Source of the DNA: Climacteris rufus
Lineage: Eukaryota; Chordata; Aves; Passeriformes; Climacteridae
Length of the DNA: 64,000 nucleotides
Reading direction: 5' to 3'
NCBI GenBank assembly: GCA_013398175.1
Contig: VZRZ01006174.1
Location: forward strand, 186,001 to 250,000
A program made the translations under genes and the position numbers. Positions 51,633 to 63,185 of the stretch are shown piece after piece (positions within the stretch are counted from its first letter, which is position 1; every line of letters starts with the position of its first letter). The notes below the pieces were generated by a model, which did not search any database, was not told the origin of the DNA, and saw only the letters and a list, made by a program, of their open reading frames with translations.

Positions 51633-51796
51633 TGTATTGGTTCTAACTGAGGTAGAGTTCAGCAGCCCTGCCAGTGCTTCAGTTGATAACACAGCAGTGT
51701 TTTGGCTACTGCTGAGAAGCACTGTCCCTCTAACATTCTCCCCTATCAAGGGGGCAGGGAGTGGACAAGACCTTGGGAGGGAAAATAAGCAGGCAA

Positions 51797-51802
51797 GCTG
51801 AC
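51797..51802. repeat. Target-site duplication of the nested LTR, left copy (GCTGAC)
   Basis: Identical to 52234-52239, and part of the outer LTR's own sequence. Confidence 0.85.
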
Positions 51803-52233
51803 TGCTATGGGTAGAAAGCGTGAGTAACTCAGAGCCTTTAGCAGCGGCCTCATGTCCTGAATAAAGCGACTTTGGCTTCATCCAGTCTCCAAACAGAGGC
51901 GAGCCGGGCATCAGAGCTCCCACAGAATCTAAGCTTAGTTCACACACAGCAGTTTAATTTAAGCAGGGAAGTAAAGAAATGACAAAGGGTTCTTTTCCGC
52001 TTATTGCCAGCAGGGTTTTTATTACTGGAGCATAGAGTGCAGTAAAAGAGAACAAAATGGCGGTCAGGGGCGTGTTATATTACAGAGACGAGGGAAGGGC
52101 AGTGGGGAGAGAGCCAATCACTGTGGAGGATTACAATGATTGACAGGGGCACCAGCCAGNCGGGGGGGGAAGGACCGGCCCCCGTGGCCCCGGCCCGGTG
52201 GGGTCATCAGCCACGCCCAGAGGCACCACAACA
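51803..52233 (-). mobile_element. Nested solo LTR of the ERVK-like family, copy 2
   Basis: The minus-strand element begins TGTTGTGGTGCC at 52233 and ends CCATAGCA at 51803, with perfect 6-bp GCTGAC duplications on both sides. It shares most of its length with 28248-28820: GAGTAACTC, AAGCGACTTTGGCTTCA, TTTAATTTAAGCAGGGAAG and TTCTTTTCCGCTTATTGCC blocks occur in both in the same order. The minus-strand AATAAA is at 52018-52023. A single N at 52160 marks an unresolved place that corresponds to the 72-N gap of copy 1, so sequence is probably missing. It interrupts the outer LTR and is therefore younger. Confidence 0.88.
52160..52160. other. Assembly gap or ambiguous base (1 N)
   Basis: An N immediately before a run of G. 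Copy 1 of this LTR has roughly 100 bp of GC-rich sequence plus a gap at the corresponding place, so a collapsed gap is likely. Confidence 0.9.
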
Positions 52234-52239
52234 GCTGAC
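52234..52239. repeat. Target-site duplication of the nested LTR, right copy (GCTGAC)
   Basis: Exact repeat of 51797-51802; the outer LTR continues from here. Confidence 0.85.
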
Positions 52240-52271
52240 CCGAAGGAACCAAAGGGATATTCCATGCCATA

Positions 52272-52293
52272 TGACGTCAGCTCATATATAAAA
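52272..52293 (+). promoter_or_regulatory. LTR core promoter: CRE plus TATA box
   Basis: TGACGTCA at 52272-52279 is a perfect CREB/ATF site, and TATATAAAA begins six bases after it. This spacing is typical of compact retroviral U3 promoters. Initiation would be expected about 25-30 bases downstream, toward the right. Whether it is used in this genome is unknown. Confidence 0.7.
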
Positions 52294-52476
52294 GCCAAGA
52301 GAGAGAGGAGGAAGGGGGGGCATTCTTTAATGTCTGCCTTCTGAGGAACCACTACGCATGCTGAGGCCCTGCTTCCCAGGATGTGCCTGAACATCACTTG
52401 CTAATGGGAAGTAGAGATTGACTTTCCTTCTTTTGCTTATGCGCGCAGACCTCTGCTTTCGCTTTTCTATTGTTTC

Positions 52477-52482
52477 AATAAA
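52477..52482 (+). terminator. LTR polyadenylation signal AATAAA, sense to GRM8
   Basis: AATAAA lies about 190 bases after the TATA box, in the expected position of the LTR R region. A GT/T-rich stretch follows near 52505-52520. Confidence 0.6.
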
Positions 52483-52598
52483 AACTGCCTTATCTCGACC
52501 CACTGATTCATCTTGTCCTTTCCCCTGTCCCTCTGGGGAAGGGAGCTACAGGGCAGCTTGGTGGGCACCTGGCACCTAGCCAGAGTCAAACCATCACA

Positions 52599-52603
52599 CC
52601 TTC
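52599..52603. repeat. Target-site duplication of the outer LTR, right copy (CCTTC)
   Basis: Matches 51628-51632 and closes the outer LTR. Confidence 0.75.
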
Positions 52604-53910
52604 CTATTAGAGTTACTTTAAACTTCATTGTAAAACAGGGAGTGTTTCTTGTTTTTCAATCCATAGCAAATGGTATTTAATTTACATTTCCCTAAAAGCA
52701 TGCAAAAAATGCTCATCAAAAATCATGACTTTCATTTTTAAATAGCAGATATTTGACTGTTTCTAGAAAAGAAAACTTCTGTCATCAAACTTCTCTTGAT
52801 GACAGATTTGATATGGAGAGCTATATGCCAAAAATTAGCTGTATTTGACTTTTCTAGTGAATTTGGCATTGTCCGCAGACAGGAGTTGGTTACAAAATCA
52901 TATTTTGCTATTGTGTGATAAAGTCTATGCTGCCTAATGAGAAACAGCTTCTTATTAGAAACTGGTTTGTCACCGTTTCTGCATTCAGATGAACTTCTGA
53001 TGGAAGATAATGGATTTATCAGTTTCATTTATCTGCTATAACAATTTTTGGGAAAGTACACATATTCCAAAATCTACTGCCTGTGTTGTATCTCAGTATA
53101 TTTTTTGATAGTTTATCTAGTCCTTGTGTTTCTGTTTACAACTCATTTGGTTCAGCCATGGTCTAAAGCCATCTTTCATCTGTCAGAATATGTACAGATC
53201 AATGAACAGGGATATTAGTCAGCATGGCATAGGCTGAACATAAATATCAGTCATTTCTGTGTATATATGGATTCCCTTTCCTCTTCTCTGCACTGAACCT
53301 GAAGTGCATTCTAGTCTCAGTATAAAGCTCTTTGTCTTTTAAAGCTCCAGCAAAGCATGTTTGTTCTTTTCCCTGCTATTGACATTACTAGGAAAAAAAA
53401 TTTTAAAAAATCATTAGCTTATTTGGCAATCCCTGGAAAGCACAGTCTGAGGAATGTCACTTTGCCCCTTATTATACCCGCAGATATATTCCACAGGATG
53501 TCTTTGAAACTGTGCTCAATAACCAAAAGGATATCTTTGTACCACTATACTGGCAGTATCCTTTTGCAAAGAGGAAATTTGCAGTAAATTTTAACAAACC
53601 ATCATTTTGAATTTTGAAGTCTGTCTAACTAGGATATATTTTATTGGCCTTTCTGTGAGATTTTTGTGTGCCTATTTCTGCAATTTAGTATTAAATATAC
53701 TGACATTAAAAGATAATATCAGGGAAAGGCTTTTCTTTAATTTGTACTTGAAAAATTATACCTGGAAATGGTAAAGTTTTTTTTTACTTGTTTATATTGA
53801 TGATTATATATTTTCTACATTTGATAATTCCCTGCATATAAAACAAACACTAAAACGCCCTGAAAACCAGACCCTTGGATTTCTCAATGAAGAATAAAAT
53901 TATGAATTTA
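52604..53910. other. GRM8 intron, 52.6-53.9 kb
   Basis: AT-rich intron with no recognisable feature. Confidence 0.5.
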
Positions 53911-54390
53911 TCATGGAATCATAGAATGGCTTGTGCCAGAAAAGACCATTTAGTTCCATCTCCCCTGCCATGGGCAGGGATATTTGACCCTAGAACAGGT
54001 TGCTCAGACTCCCATCCAACCTGACCTTGAACACTTCCAGGGATGGAGCTTCCACAACTTCTCTGGACAACCGCTTTCAGTGCTTCCCCAGCACCACAGG
54101 GAAGAATTTCTTTCTAATGTCTAATCTAAACCTATCCACTTTCAGTTTATAGCCAATCCCCTTGTCCTGTCACTACATGCCCCTGTAAAATATTCTTCTC
54201 CAGCTCTCTTGTAGGTCCTTTTAAGTACTGGAAGGCCCCAGTTAAGTCTCCCTGGAGCCTTCTCTTCTCCAGACTGAACAACTGCTTCAGTCTGTCTTCA
54301 ATAGGAGAGGTACTGTACCCCTCTGAACACCTTCATGGCCTTCTCTGGACTTGCTCCACTCCAGCAGGTCCGTGTCCTTCTTATGTTTTC
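53911..54390 (-). mobile_element. Relatively young CR1 LINE 3' fragment, reverse orientation
   Basis: This is the clearest CR1 copy in the window. It opens with TCATGGAATCATAGAATGGC and continues through CTGCCATGGGCAGGGA, AACACTTCCAGGGATGGAGC, TTCTCTGGACAACC, CTTGTCCTGTCACTACATGCC and GGAGCCTTCTCTTCTCCAG. It fades after GTCCTTCTTATGTT near 54385. It covers only the 3' untranslated region and the end of the second reading frame. The close fit to the typical avian pattern suggests more recent insertion than the other copies. Confidence 0.92.
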
Positions 54391-54954
54391 TTATGCTGAA
54401 AAGGAATTTCTCTGAGTCACTTCTATTATATTGCACAACACCAGGAGAGTAAAAATTCATTCACTCTTTTTTACTGTTTGCAGAATATGGTATATGTGAC
54501 ATACTTATTAATATGAAGGGGGTTAATGTCATAGGTCATAACAAGCAGCTTTCATAATTCAGTAATACACTCCTTGGGTACTATCAGGTGGCCAGATAAA
54601 TCGAAATTTCATGTCTCTGAACACCAGCGTGTGCTAATTTCTGATAAAATTTCACACAAATTGCCTAACGATTCTAAAATTAGTAATAAGGAAGTATCCG
54701 AATGTTTAGATGGTGTGTGTAGCTCAAGAAAGCTTGCAAAGGTTATTCGGCTTACGGCAAGATTAGTTCAACCTTTTGCATTGTGGTTTGGTCTTGAAAT
54801 CTCAAGCATGCAAGGATGTGGTTTCTTTGCTTGTTTTCTGAGGTGCATCCAGCCTTAATTCAAATAGATTTCTTTTTCTTTTAATATCACAGTTTGATGT
54901 AAATTGATGTTATCTTAATAAAATATTTTTCTTTTTAATTCAAATCCTTATAGA

Positions 54955-54994
54955 TTTTCACTGAAAAAAAGGATTTGAAAATTTTCAGTGAAAA
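54955..54994. repeat. 13-bp perfect inverted repeat
   Basis: TTTTCACTGAAAA at 54955-54967 and TTTTCAGTGAAAA at 54982-54994 are exact reverse complements with a 14-nt spacer. A second, nested pairing (CAAATCC upstream with GGATTTG in the spacer) is possible. Confidence 0.65.
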
Positions 54995-55927
54995 CCCACA
55001 AAAATATTTTAACTGAAAAAGATTTTTGGTTGATAGCTTTCTTAATTAAAATACTTTTGTTTAAATCTATTTTTACATACTGGTGTGGAGAGTAATTTGA
55101 TATTATTTCTTTGTCTTTAAAAATCCTTATTATAGGATTAAAAAAAACCCTAGAAATATTAGAAAATATGAATTTAGCAATAACAGCCTATGTTCAAATC
55201 TGGTTACATTGTTTGGATTGTGCCATTATCCTCAAAGAGTTTTAAACTTAAGTTCTATTGCTAAAGAGTATTTTTTTCTCACTATGCTATAAAGCAATTC
55301 TAAAGAAGAGCATTTCATTTTGTACCTTAACGTGTACATTACACAACAATTCACAGACAAAACTGACATTTGCTCAGCAGAAATAAATGGCAAAAATTCC
55401 TTAGTTGCCAGTAAAGATTTTGACCTGGAAGAAATAAACTGTTTATATGAACACTGGGGGAATATTTAGATAAGCAGAATGTGATTATTTAAATAGAGCT
55501 TGGAATCTAATACCAGCAGCATATCACAGGCGAGATGTATTGCTGCAGGTGTAAAAGACTGTGTTTTCATATATTATCATGCATCACTTATTAGATTTAG
55601 GTCACCGTATCAGGAAATGATCATTATAGACTTAGATGGATACTGTGAGGCTCTCTTCATGGTGTTTTGAATCATTATCCTGCTCTTCTAAATGTTCTTC
55701 ATTACTTCATACTCTCAATCCTGGAACAGATGGTGTACAGGTGAATATTAGTTCCCATGCGTAGCTTGACTGGAGAAAATTAGGATCTTTTTTTATAGAG
55801 CTTATTGTAACTGTATGGAGTCTGTATAAAAAAGTCTGAAGCCTTTTTAATATGTTGGATTATATCTGTAAAGAAAATATTTTTGATGACCAGACTTTTG
55901 TAAGTGCAATTTTGAAAAAAAAGAGAG

Positions 55928-56027
55928 GTTTGCGGTTTGTTTGTTTGCTTGTTTGTTGGTTGGTTTGTTTGTTTTTGTGGGTTTTGGGTTGTTTTTGTTG
56001 TTGTTTTGGTTTGGTTTGTTAGGGTTT
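55928..56027 (+). repeat. (TTTG)n-like low-complexity tract
   Basis: About 100 bases of TTTG, TTGG and TTG units with interruptions. A decayed microsatellite is the simplest reading. Confidence 0.8.
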
Positions 56028-57732
56028 TAAAAATTTTTATTTTTATCTTTGCTTTAAAAGTTTAACATCTGGTCAAAATTTATAAATATGGTACTGTGAA
56101 TAAACTGTATTCTGGACAGACTTCAAAGGGTCATGAGTGATTTATAAGATTATTATCTTTGCTTTGCTCAATAAAACAACATTATTTTCATTTAAATGAA
56201 TCCATCAGATTATCAGGTAGTGGAAAACAGTTGAGATGAATGGATTTCAGGAGAATATTTCTCAATAAACCAACTAATGGTTTTGGTGATTACCTGTATT
56301 TATACTTGTATTTATTCAAGAACTCTTTATGAAGCTGAAATCTACCCCATGACATGATTTTGTTCATCCTAAAGAAACAAGAAATGACAAATTAAAGCAA
56401 GTAATTAGAGCAAGAAAGGACTACAATGATCAAAAAAGGATTTTATAATATTAAAACAAAAAATTCCACAGTGAGAAAGAGAGTGGAAAAGGAGAAATAG
56501 AAGGCAAAATGTGAAATGTCATCTGACAGGTATGAGGGACCGTGTTGCATAATCATCAGGTGAGACCACTCTATCTGAACGTTGGTGTGTGAACGTGTGT
56601 ACTGTGACTGCAAAAAGAGTGGTGAAAAATCTCAGTCTGGCACCTGTATACCTGGAGAATTCACACTGCTTGCAAAAAAATAAACACATAAACTCTGCAG
56701 AACTGCATATAGTGCTTTCAGAGATGAGAGCTCAGGTGAGAATGGAGTGCTGTGATGCGGGTGGCTCATCCCAGCCCTGCATGGTGGGAAGAGAGCTGTG
56801 CTGATTGTGGAGGTTGTGCTGCCAAGGTACAACACACTGTACTGAATGGGTGTGTTGGCACCTCTGAAGAAACTTGGGGATACCTTCATGCAGTTTTCCT
56901 GCCTAGATGTGTTGGGACAATCAGCTACAAATATGACCTAATACTTCCTTGGACTGTAGAAGTAGCAAAAAAACCAGATGAGTTTCAAGAAAATAGGATT
57001 TTATGTGCATGATTTTTTAAATTTAACTTACTAAGATTGCAGCTATATGTTTCATATATCAACTTATCCTTAAAATAAAGAAATCTAAAAGGGCTGCAGA
57101 TAACTGCAGAGATAGAATTAAGATTCTAAAAAGGCTTTGTAATATTTTCTTATATAAAAAAATCACGGGTTTGTTTTTCTTATTTATTGGAACTTTGATG
57201 GGTGATAAAAACATTGTTCCAATGGGGGTGTGATATCGGCATGGAAAGCAGGACTATTTGAGTGGGCTGAAGTGTTGGAGTTTAAGAGAAAGCAGTGGAA
57301 ATCTGACAAGCTGTGGTAATAACAGACTATTCTTTCTCTCAGGTAGGATCGTTCCTTGAAGCAATCTTTTTAACTGTTTGGCAGTTTCTGTAAGATCATC
57401 ATTTAGAGTCTTGTCTTTGTAAGAATTTTGGAAGGAATTAATCTGTAAATCATTTTTTATGAAATCATTCAATGGATTAAAAATCTCAAAAATGGTAATG
57501 TAGAGTTTTAGCTGTAGTTTACACAATGGAATCATCAAATCCTAAATCTTCTTCTCTTAGGACTTAACACTACCTTGTAAATACACAGATGTAACTGACT
57601 GACACTTTTTCAAGCTGTAGTAATTAACACAGGCTGTGTCTCATTGCAGTTGCCCAGGCTATAGCAAGCAGAGATGCCCACTATCACACTTTACTTTTAT
57701 TGTCTTTTAAATCACACCAAAATTTCAAATCT

Positions 57733-57758
57733 NNNNNNNNNNNNNNNNNNNNNNNNNN
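57733..57758. other. Assembly gap (26 N)
   Basis: Unresolved bases in otherwise ordinary AT-rich intron; no repeat visibly adjoins it. Confidence 0.99.
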
Positions 57759-60700
57759 AAGGGGATTTGCTCTGCTCTGAAGGCTGCAGAAGCAAGTATT
57801 GATTTTTACTCTTACAGGCTACCAAAGTCCAACTTTCTTACAGGTAAATAGCAAAAGGAAATGAGAATCTATACAAGGCCCTCTCCAGTTTATGTGTGCC
57901 AAGTACCTATTGCAATAACAAATTAGTACAGCATTTCCTCTATCCACCTGCAAGAATGATTAAATTATTTTAAACAGGTAGAGATACAATTGGCAAATTA
58001 AGGGGTTTATGTGGTCTTTGAAATACTTAATGGCAGGAGTTAAATCTTCATATTGTATCATAGTTATCAGTGAAAAGGCTGATTTACTGACATTTGAGAA
58101 ACCAAACTTGTGCATGATGATAAGCAAGCACAGAGTGCAGTTTTCTGATGTTATTGTTAGAGAATTCACAAGGCTTCAAATAGCTGGGAAGACTTTACTT
58201 ACATTAAACACTTGAGTTAAACTATGGCTCCGTGAGTTCCAATAACTGCATTGAATCTGTAATTGAATCTAGGTACTTTAAATTATGAATTATTTTTAAA
58301 TGCCATGATCTTAGATTTTGGACACCTAGGCATAATCAAAGGAATTTGACAACCCAATTAACACTAGCTTCAAGTCAGTCATAAAAGCTTATTTTTTGAT
58401 ATTCTGAATAACACCAGAAGCAAGATGCTCTTTTTTTTTTCTTATTTTTTAACTTCTGTTCATGTGTGAGTCTCTTTCTCAACCTAGTATTGCTGGGTTC
58501 AGCCTGCTTGCCAGGCATGTCTTTTGCCAGCTCAAGATGTGTGATTTCATCTCTTGGCAATTCAACAGGTCCCTTCACTCCATGAGCTTCCGATAGGCTG
58601 ACATTTAAATCAGACAAAAACAAACCGTTTGTGGCAAGCAGGTAATCAGGACAGTGTCATTATTGTGGTTGAGTATGAGTTCAAAGAATGATGTCTGTTT
58701 GTTTGCCCAAGTGTGAAAATAGTATCTTTTTAAGGACTTCAAACTAACCAGCATATTAAATTTAAAAAACCTTGATAACGGTGGCAAATGAAAAAAATGT
58801 GGATGTATGCTTCTATGTTACTCTCATCATACATTGATAAACTAGAAAGATTTATTTTGGAAATTTTGAGCCAAACACATCTATTAAATATCTCTCTTGG
58901 GTTTGAGATTTTTTTTTTAACTTTTGCTTTTTTTCCCACAATGCAAATCAGTTGCAAACCTAATTTAAGTAGCTAGTTAAACAGCATTTAACTGTCTTCC
59001 TGATTATACTGAAGGAAGAAATCAGTATCATTTGATGTACATGCCTTTTAGTCATTACATATTTAAGTTATATAGGAAACACTAAAGCCAAGATTTGAAG
59101 GATGTCTAATGTTATAATTTTTTATCATGTTGCTTACTACAACTAAGTGTTCCAATACCATGAGCTCAGATGTCTTGAGCAAGGCCTCCAAAGAAGCCTT
59201 TAAAATTTAAGATTAGAAGTACTCTTGGAGCATTTCTTTTGCACCATCTGAGATTTTTTGACTAGAAGTTTGGCTGGCTATGAAAACTTTTCTCCATGGT
59301 CCTGAGGATTTAGGATTTTTTAAAGCAAGCTAAAAAGAGTCTCTCACATTACCTGAATCTTGTATCTGGGATCCAAAATGAATTTTTTTGAGATTAGTCA
59401 TAAACTTTCAATAATACTGAAAATGTTAGTGGTTCTTGTTTCTAATTACAGTTTTTAGAATGTGAATTTCTCATACCAGTACACAAGACTGAGATTTACA
59501 GCCTCAAACTTTACTGCATTAACAGTGTGGCCCATGTTCACTAAGATTAATACAGTACCTGTAAAAATATGTAAATGAAGAACACTTATCAGCAGCCTCC
59601 TTGAATGGAGAGTTTAGCTGTTCAGAGAATATGTTGTTCATTTCATATAGATTTGTTTTCCTGTTAAAAAATTGTCCTCATTTGTCTTCAATAAAAGTAA
59701 ATTACTGACCCAGATATCAACAACTTTTATATGTTCCATTTAAACAAATGAATAACCTTGTATCCTAGGCAAGAGTCAGTTAAAAAAGTTCAGCTATACT
59801 CCTTCACAACAACTATAAAGGTATAAAATTAGTATAGACATTGGTATATAAATTCCTGAAAAGTTCATACTGAAAGAATCCATAGGCTGATGTCCCAGAT
59901 AATCAGTATGATCCCTTAAGTAGGGTCTTTATAAAGTGAGAAGCGTGGAAGGGACTATATAGGTTATAGGTGTTTTAAATTACTTCCAAATTTAAGTCAG
60001 TTCTTCAGTAAGACTGTGATCCATAAACCGATTGTAAAAAACTGTAAACTATAATTACTTCTTAAATGTTTTGTAGCATGAATATAGTTTTATGTCTTTG
60101 GAGATTAGCAGTTTTACAATTGCCTTCAAATAGCCATGGCAACAGTAAATTTTCACTGGACACCAGTTGCTCACTAATGGTTGTTGTAATTAGAAAGAAA
60201 CAAGATAATAAATACCTTCAAATGACTTATGCTTTGACTTCAATATATTAATTGTTGCCACGCAGAGTTGAAGGACTAAGGAATTTCAAGCATTTTTTCC
60301 TAGCACATCATGCTTCTCAGTAACTGCTTTGTAGTCTTCCCCTCTTTCTGGCACAAGGTAATACTTTAATGAATAACATAGCATTTGTTGTGAATTGTAT
60401 TAGATGGTTTTGAATTCGAGAAACATCAGAGAATAAGACATGACAAGGTCATAAGGCTGAAATAACATTACCTCGGATGCTTTGGAAAATCTGTGATTTA
60501 GACAGTGATGTTTCTGCTTGATGCCTCTCTCCAAATTTTTTGAGGTAACTGAAGCATGGCTTGAAGCTCTCTGTGTGCATATGTGTGCATACTTGTGTGA
60601 CTTAGTTAATGTTCGATGTAGACTGCACAAAAGAAATTGAGCTACAAAATGGGTTATGGATATATAACGGTTCCTCTTTGAAGCTTTGTCCTCTCTAAAT

Positions 60701-62310
60701 GTTGGAGCTTAAGCCCCAGCTGAATCACTGCAAGGCAAGTTGGTTTTGATCGCTGCCAATTGATAGAAATCAATATTGGGAAATGCCCTGATATACTTTT
60801 AACCGACTTAATTATTTTAATTATCACACAGCTTATTGCATTCCAGGAAAAAGAGGAATTAGCTTAATGTCAAATATGATCTTGTTCAGCAAGATGAACT
60901 ATCCTCTTGGGTGACTGAGAGTACATTGGTCATAATAAGCTGCATGTGAAGCTTGGTTAGACAGAGAAGAAAATGGCATTTATTTTTCAGGTGTCTGTTA
61001 ACTAAGTGTTAATGGACTAATGTCTGTTACATAATGACAATCCCAATGAGACAGTGTTAAGGGTGCAGATGTGTCTTGTTTGAGAAATCTTAAATTATTT
61101 ATGTGCTTTCAGAGCCTTGTCATAGCTAATTGCTTTTGGCTGTGGGTTTGTATGTTGGGTGTTGGATTTTTTTTTGGTAAACTAAGTACACTTTATATAA
61201 GCCTTAGACAGGAAATTGTTTAGTTCCTTCATTCCCTCTGCAATCCATTCTTTCAGATATGATTATATGACAATGGTTTTGCTTGCCTGTTTTCTGTTCA
61301 TTTTTATTCTACCAATATATCATATCTGGAAAAATAATGAAGACTTAGAAAAGAAATACCAGAATCCCAAGATGTCAGTAATGGTATCTGAGAACTATGG
61401 CCATGGACTAGGACTTCCAAGGCAAGAGCCTGGAGCCAGAGGAGCAAAATCACAAATAAAAGCTCCGTTGGAGTTGGCAGAGCAATCCTTGTGCTGGGGA
61501 TGATGCCTGTTAGCTGGACCATTTACCCCCTTTCCCATTTTTATGACCTTTTAACAATTAGTTTGAGGATGGTTGTTATCTTTACCCTCCAGGATGCTTC
61601 CTTGCACCCCAGGCAGCTATCACCTGAGGCAAAGAACTTTTATTTGCCTTTCATTGGCCTCAAGAATCTATTAGTACAGAGGAGTTGCTTAAAGGGCTGG
61701 ACAAACCCAAAAAACTTTTGTCCAACAGCACCTGGAAACATAGATGGCTCTTCACATGCTCACTTTTCCTGCAGACATCCCTTGCAGCTTAACTAGTTCC
61801 TGCACATCACCATATTGATTCCTATAGTACTGTATGGCTTTCTTTGATCATTTTCCTTGTAGGAGCCCCACCACCTTTTGGGCTCACTGAGCTCCACACC
61901 TCCTTTCTCTCGTGTAGGTCAGCAGCAGGGGTATTCTTCTGGAGTGGAAAGGGAAGAAATCTTTCTTTCAGAGACTACAGGCACTTGTAAGTTACTAATA
62001 TGCACTAAAGTTTTTCTTTATCTGAAACACTTTATCTTAGCATCTTTTGACTTCTGAAATTCACAGAGGTGTGTGTGTATCTTCTTGGCATGTTTTCATC
62101 CTGGCTGAAGTAAATGCTCAGACTGAAGTAGGAGAGCTGTAACTGATCTCTGCCTTCCCATAGTCAGTATGTGCAAGCTGATGAGAAAAGTCTGGTATCA
62201 TCTGAAAGGCACTCTATCAATAGTCACCTTGGTAGGCTCTTACCTGAAATGCGACAACAAAATGTGACTGAGGTCAGCAGTGCTGAAATAAGTACATCTT
62301 TCTGGGATTA

Positions 62311-62404
62311 GTAAAATAAAACCAAGAAAAACCTAAACCAAAACAACAAAACCAAAACCTAACCCCAAACCCAAACAACAACCACACTCCACAAAAAAAT
62401 AAAA
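62311..62404. repeat. A/C-rich low-complexity tract
   Basis: A run of AAAACC, AACAAC and AACCCC-like units. Parts resemble the complement of telomere repeat, but no perfect consecutive telomeric hexamers occur. Confidence 0.7.
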
Positions 62405-63033
62405 GGGAGGGGTAGCACCACAGTACTCTTCCCAAATAGTGCCACAGAGCAGGAAAAATGGAACAAGTAGAAAAAGGAGGATCCTTAGTATTTCATGAGG
62501 CACTGGAGACTGGTTAATGCTGAAGGCAGATACAGGTAGGGTGCATCCAAGCTCTTCATGGCGTGCAGTTCTCAAATATGTTTGGGTGTGTCCTTGTATA
62601 CACTGAGATAAACTGATGGCCAGATTTATGGTCAGAAGATAATTGTTCTGTGCTTCGTAGGAGCATACTAATTAGAGTTTTATGTAACAAAATGTTGCAG
62701 AAGATCTTGGAGACTCTTGGATGTCCTCAATCTCTTCTGATCTCTTTGAAAATGGCTTTGTATAGCTACAGCTTGTTGGAAGAAATTTTTTGCTGGAAGA
62801 ATCATGAGAACATCAATAAATTATATGAAAACCTTTTAAATCTGGGCATATATTGTGCTCATAACATGGTTGTGTTGGGATCTGCTGGTGATTGTGATTC
62901 AGTAGAGAAATTCACATCTACTTACAGTGTATTCATTTTGGTAATATTAAAACAAATTACTTGAGGTTATATTTGTGGAAAAGATTCCTCACACTTTTAC
63001 TCCCACTTACATCCCAGCATATGTGTAAGCTAC

Positions 63034-63185
63034 TTTTTTTTCTTTTTTTTTTTTTTTTTTGGTGGAAAATCATAACCATGAATGCTTCTCAGGATTACAA
63101 GAAATGTGCTTGCTATTACTTGTGCTGCAAAATATATTTAAAAAGAGAGAATGCCCAACCACAACTGTAAAAAAAAAAAAAAAAA
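63034..63185. repeat. Poly-T and poly-A runs in inverted arrangement
   Basis: T runs at 63034-63041 and 63043-63060 face an A run at 63169-63185 with about 108 bases between. The interior has no recognisable SINE promoter boxes. Confidence 0.6.

Larger units (their letters stand above)
51633..52598 (+). mobile_element. Solo LTR of an ERVL-like retrovirus, split by a nested LTR
   Basis: The outer element comprises 51633-51802 and 52234-52598, about 530 bp after removing the insert and one copy of its target site. It starts TGTATTGG, ends ACCATCACA and has 5-bp CCTTC duplications. The promoter region is well preserved: a perfect cyclic-AMP response element TGACGTCA at 52272-52279 and a TATA box TATATAAAA at 52285-52293. 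The AATAAA signal at 52477-52482 is followed by a U5. The last 45 bp resemble the end of the 45494-46553 LTR, so the two families are related. It is in the sense direction of GRM8. No retroviral genes adjoin it. Confidence 0.85.
54391..57732. other. GRM8 intron, 54.4-57.7 kb
   Basis: AT-rich intron. It contains an unassigned 94-codon open frame (54574-54858), a hairpin at 54955-54994 and a T/G-rich tract at 55928-56027. The block 55480-55625 looks like possible conserved non-coding DNA by composition only. Confidence 0.5.

Noticed and set aside
28248..52233. A full provirus bounded by the two ERVK-like LTRs
   Set aside because: Each LTR has its own different perfect target-site duplication and the DNA between shows no retroviral gene, so they are separate insertions.
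61216..61503. 95-codon frame with a hydrophobic segment, resembling a membrane protein
   Set aside because: The hydrophobic stretch is what T-rich DNA encodes by default, and there is no second exon or conserved motif.
62340..62375. Interstitial telomeric repeat
   Set aside because: Only imperfect AACCTAACCCC-like words occur, within a general A/C-rich tract; there are no consecutive telomere hexamers.
62650..62964. 104-codon open frame on the plus strand
   Set aside because: Considered as a LINE or receptor fragment, but no family motif could be found; most likely chance.
63034..63185. A SINE with a poly-A tail
   Set aside because: No internal polymerase III boxes, no tRNA-like head and no flanking duplication are visible between the homopolymer runs.
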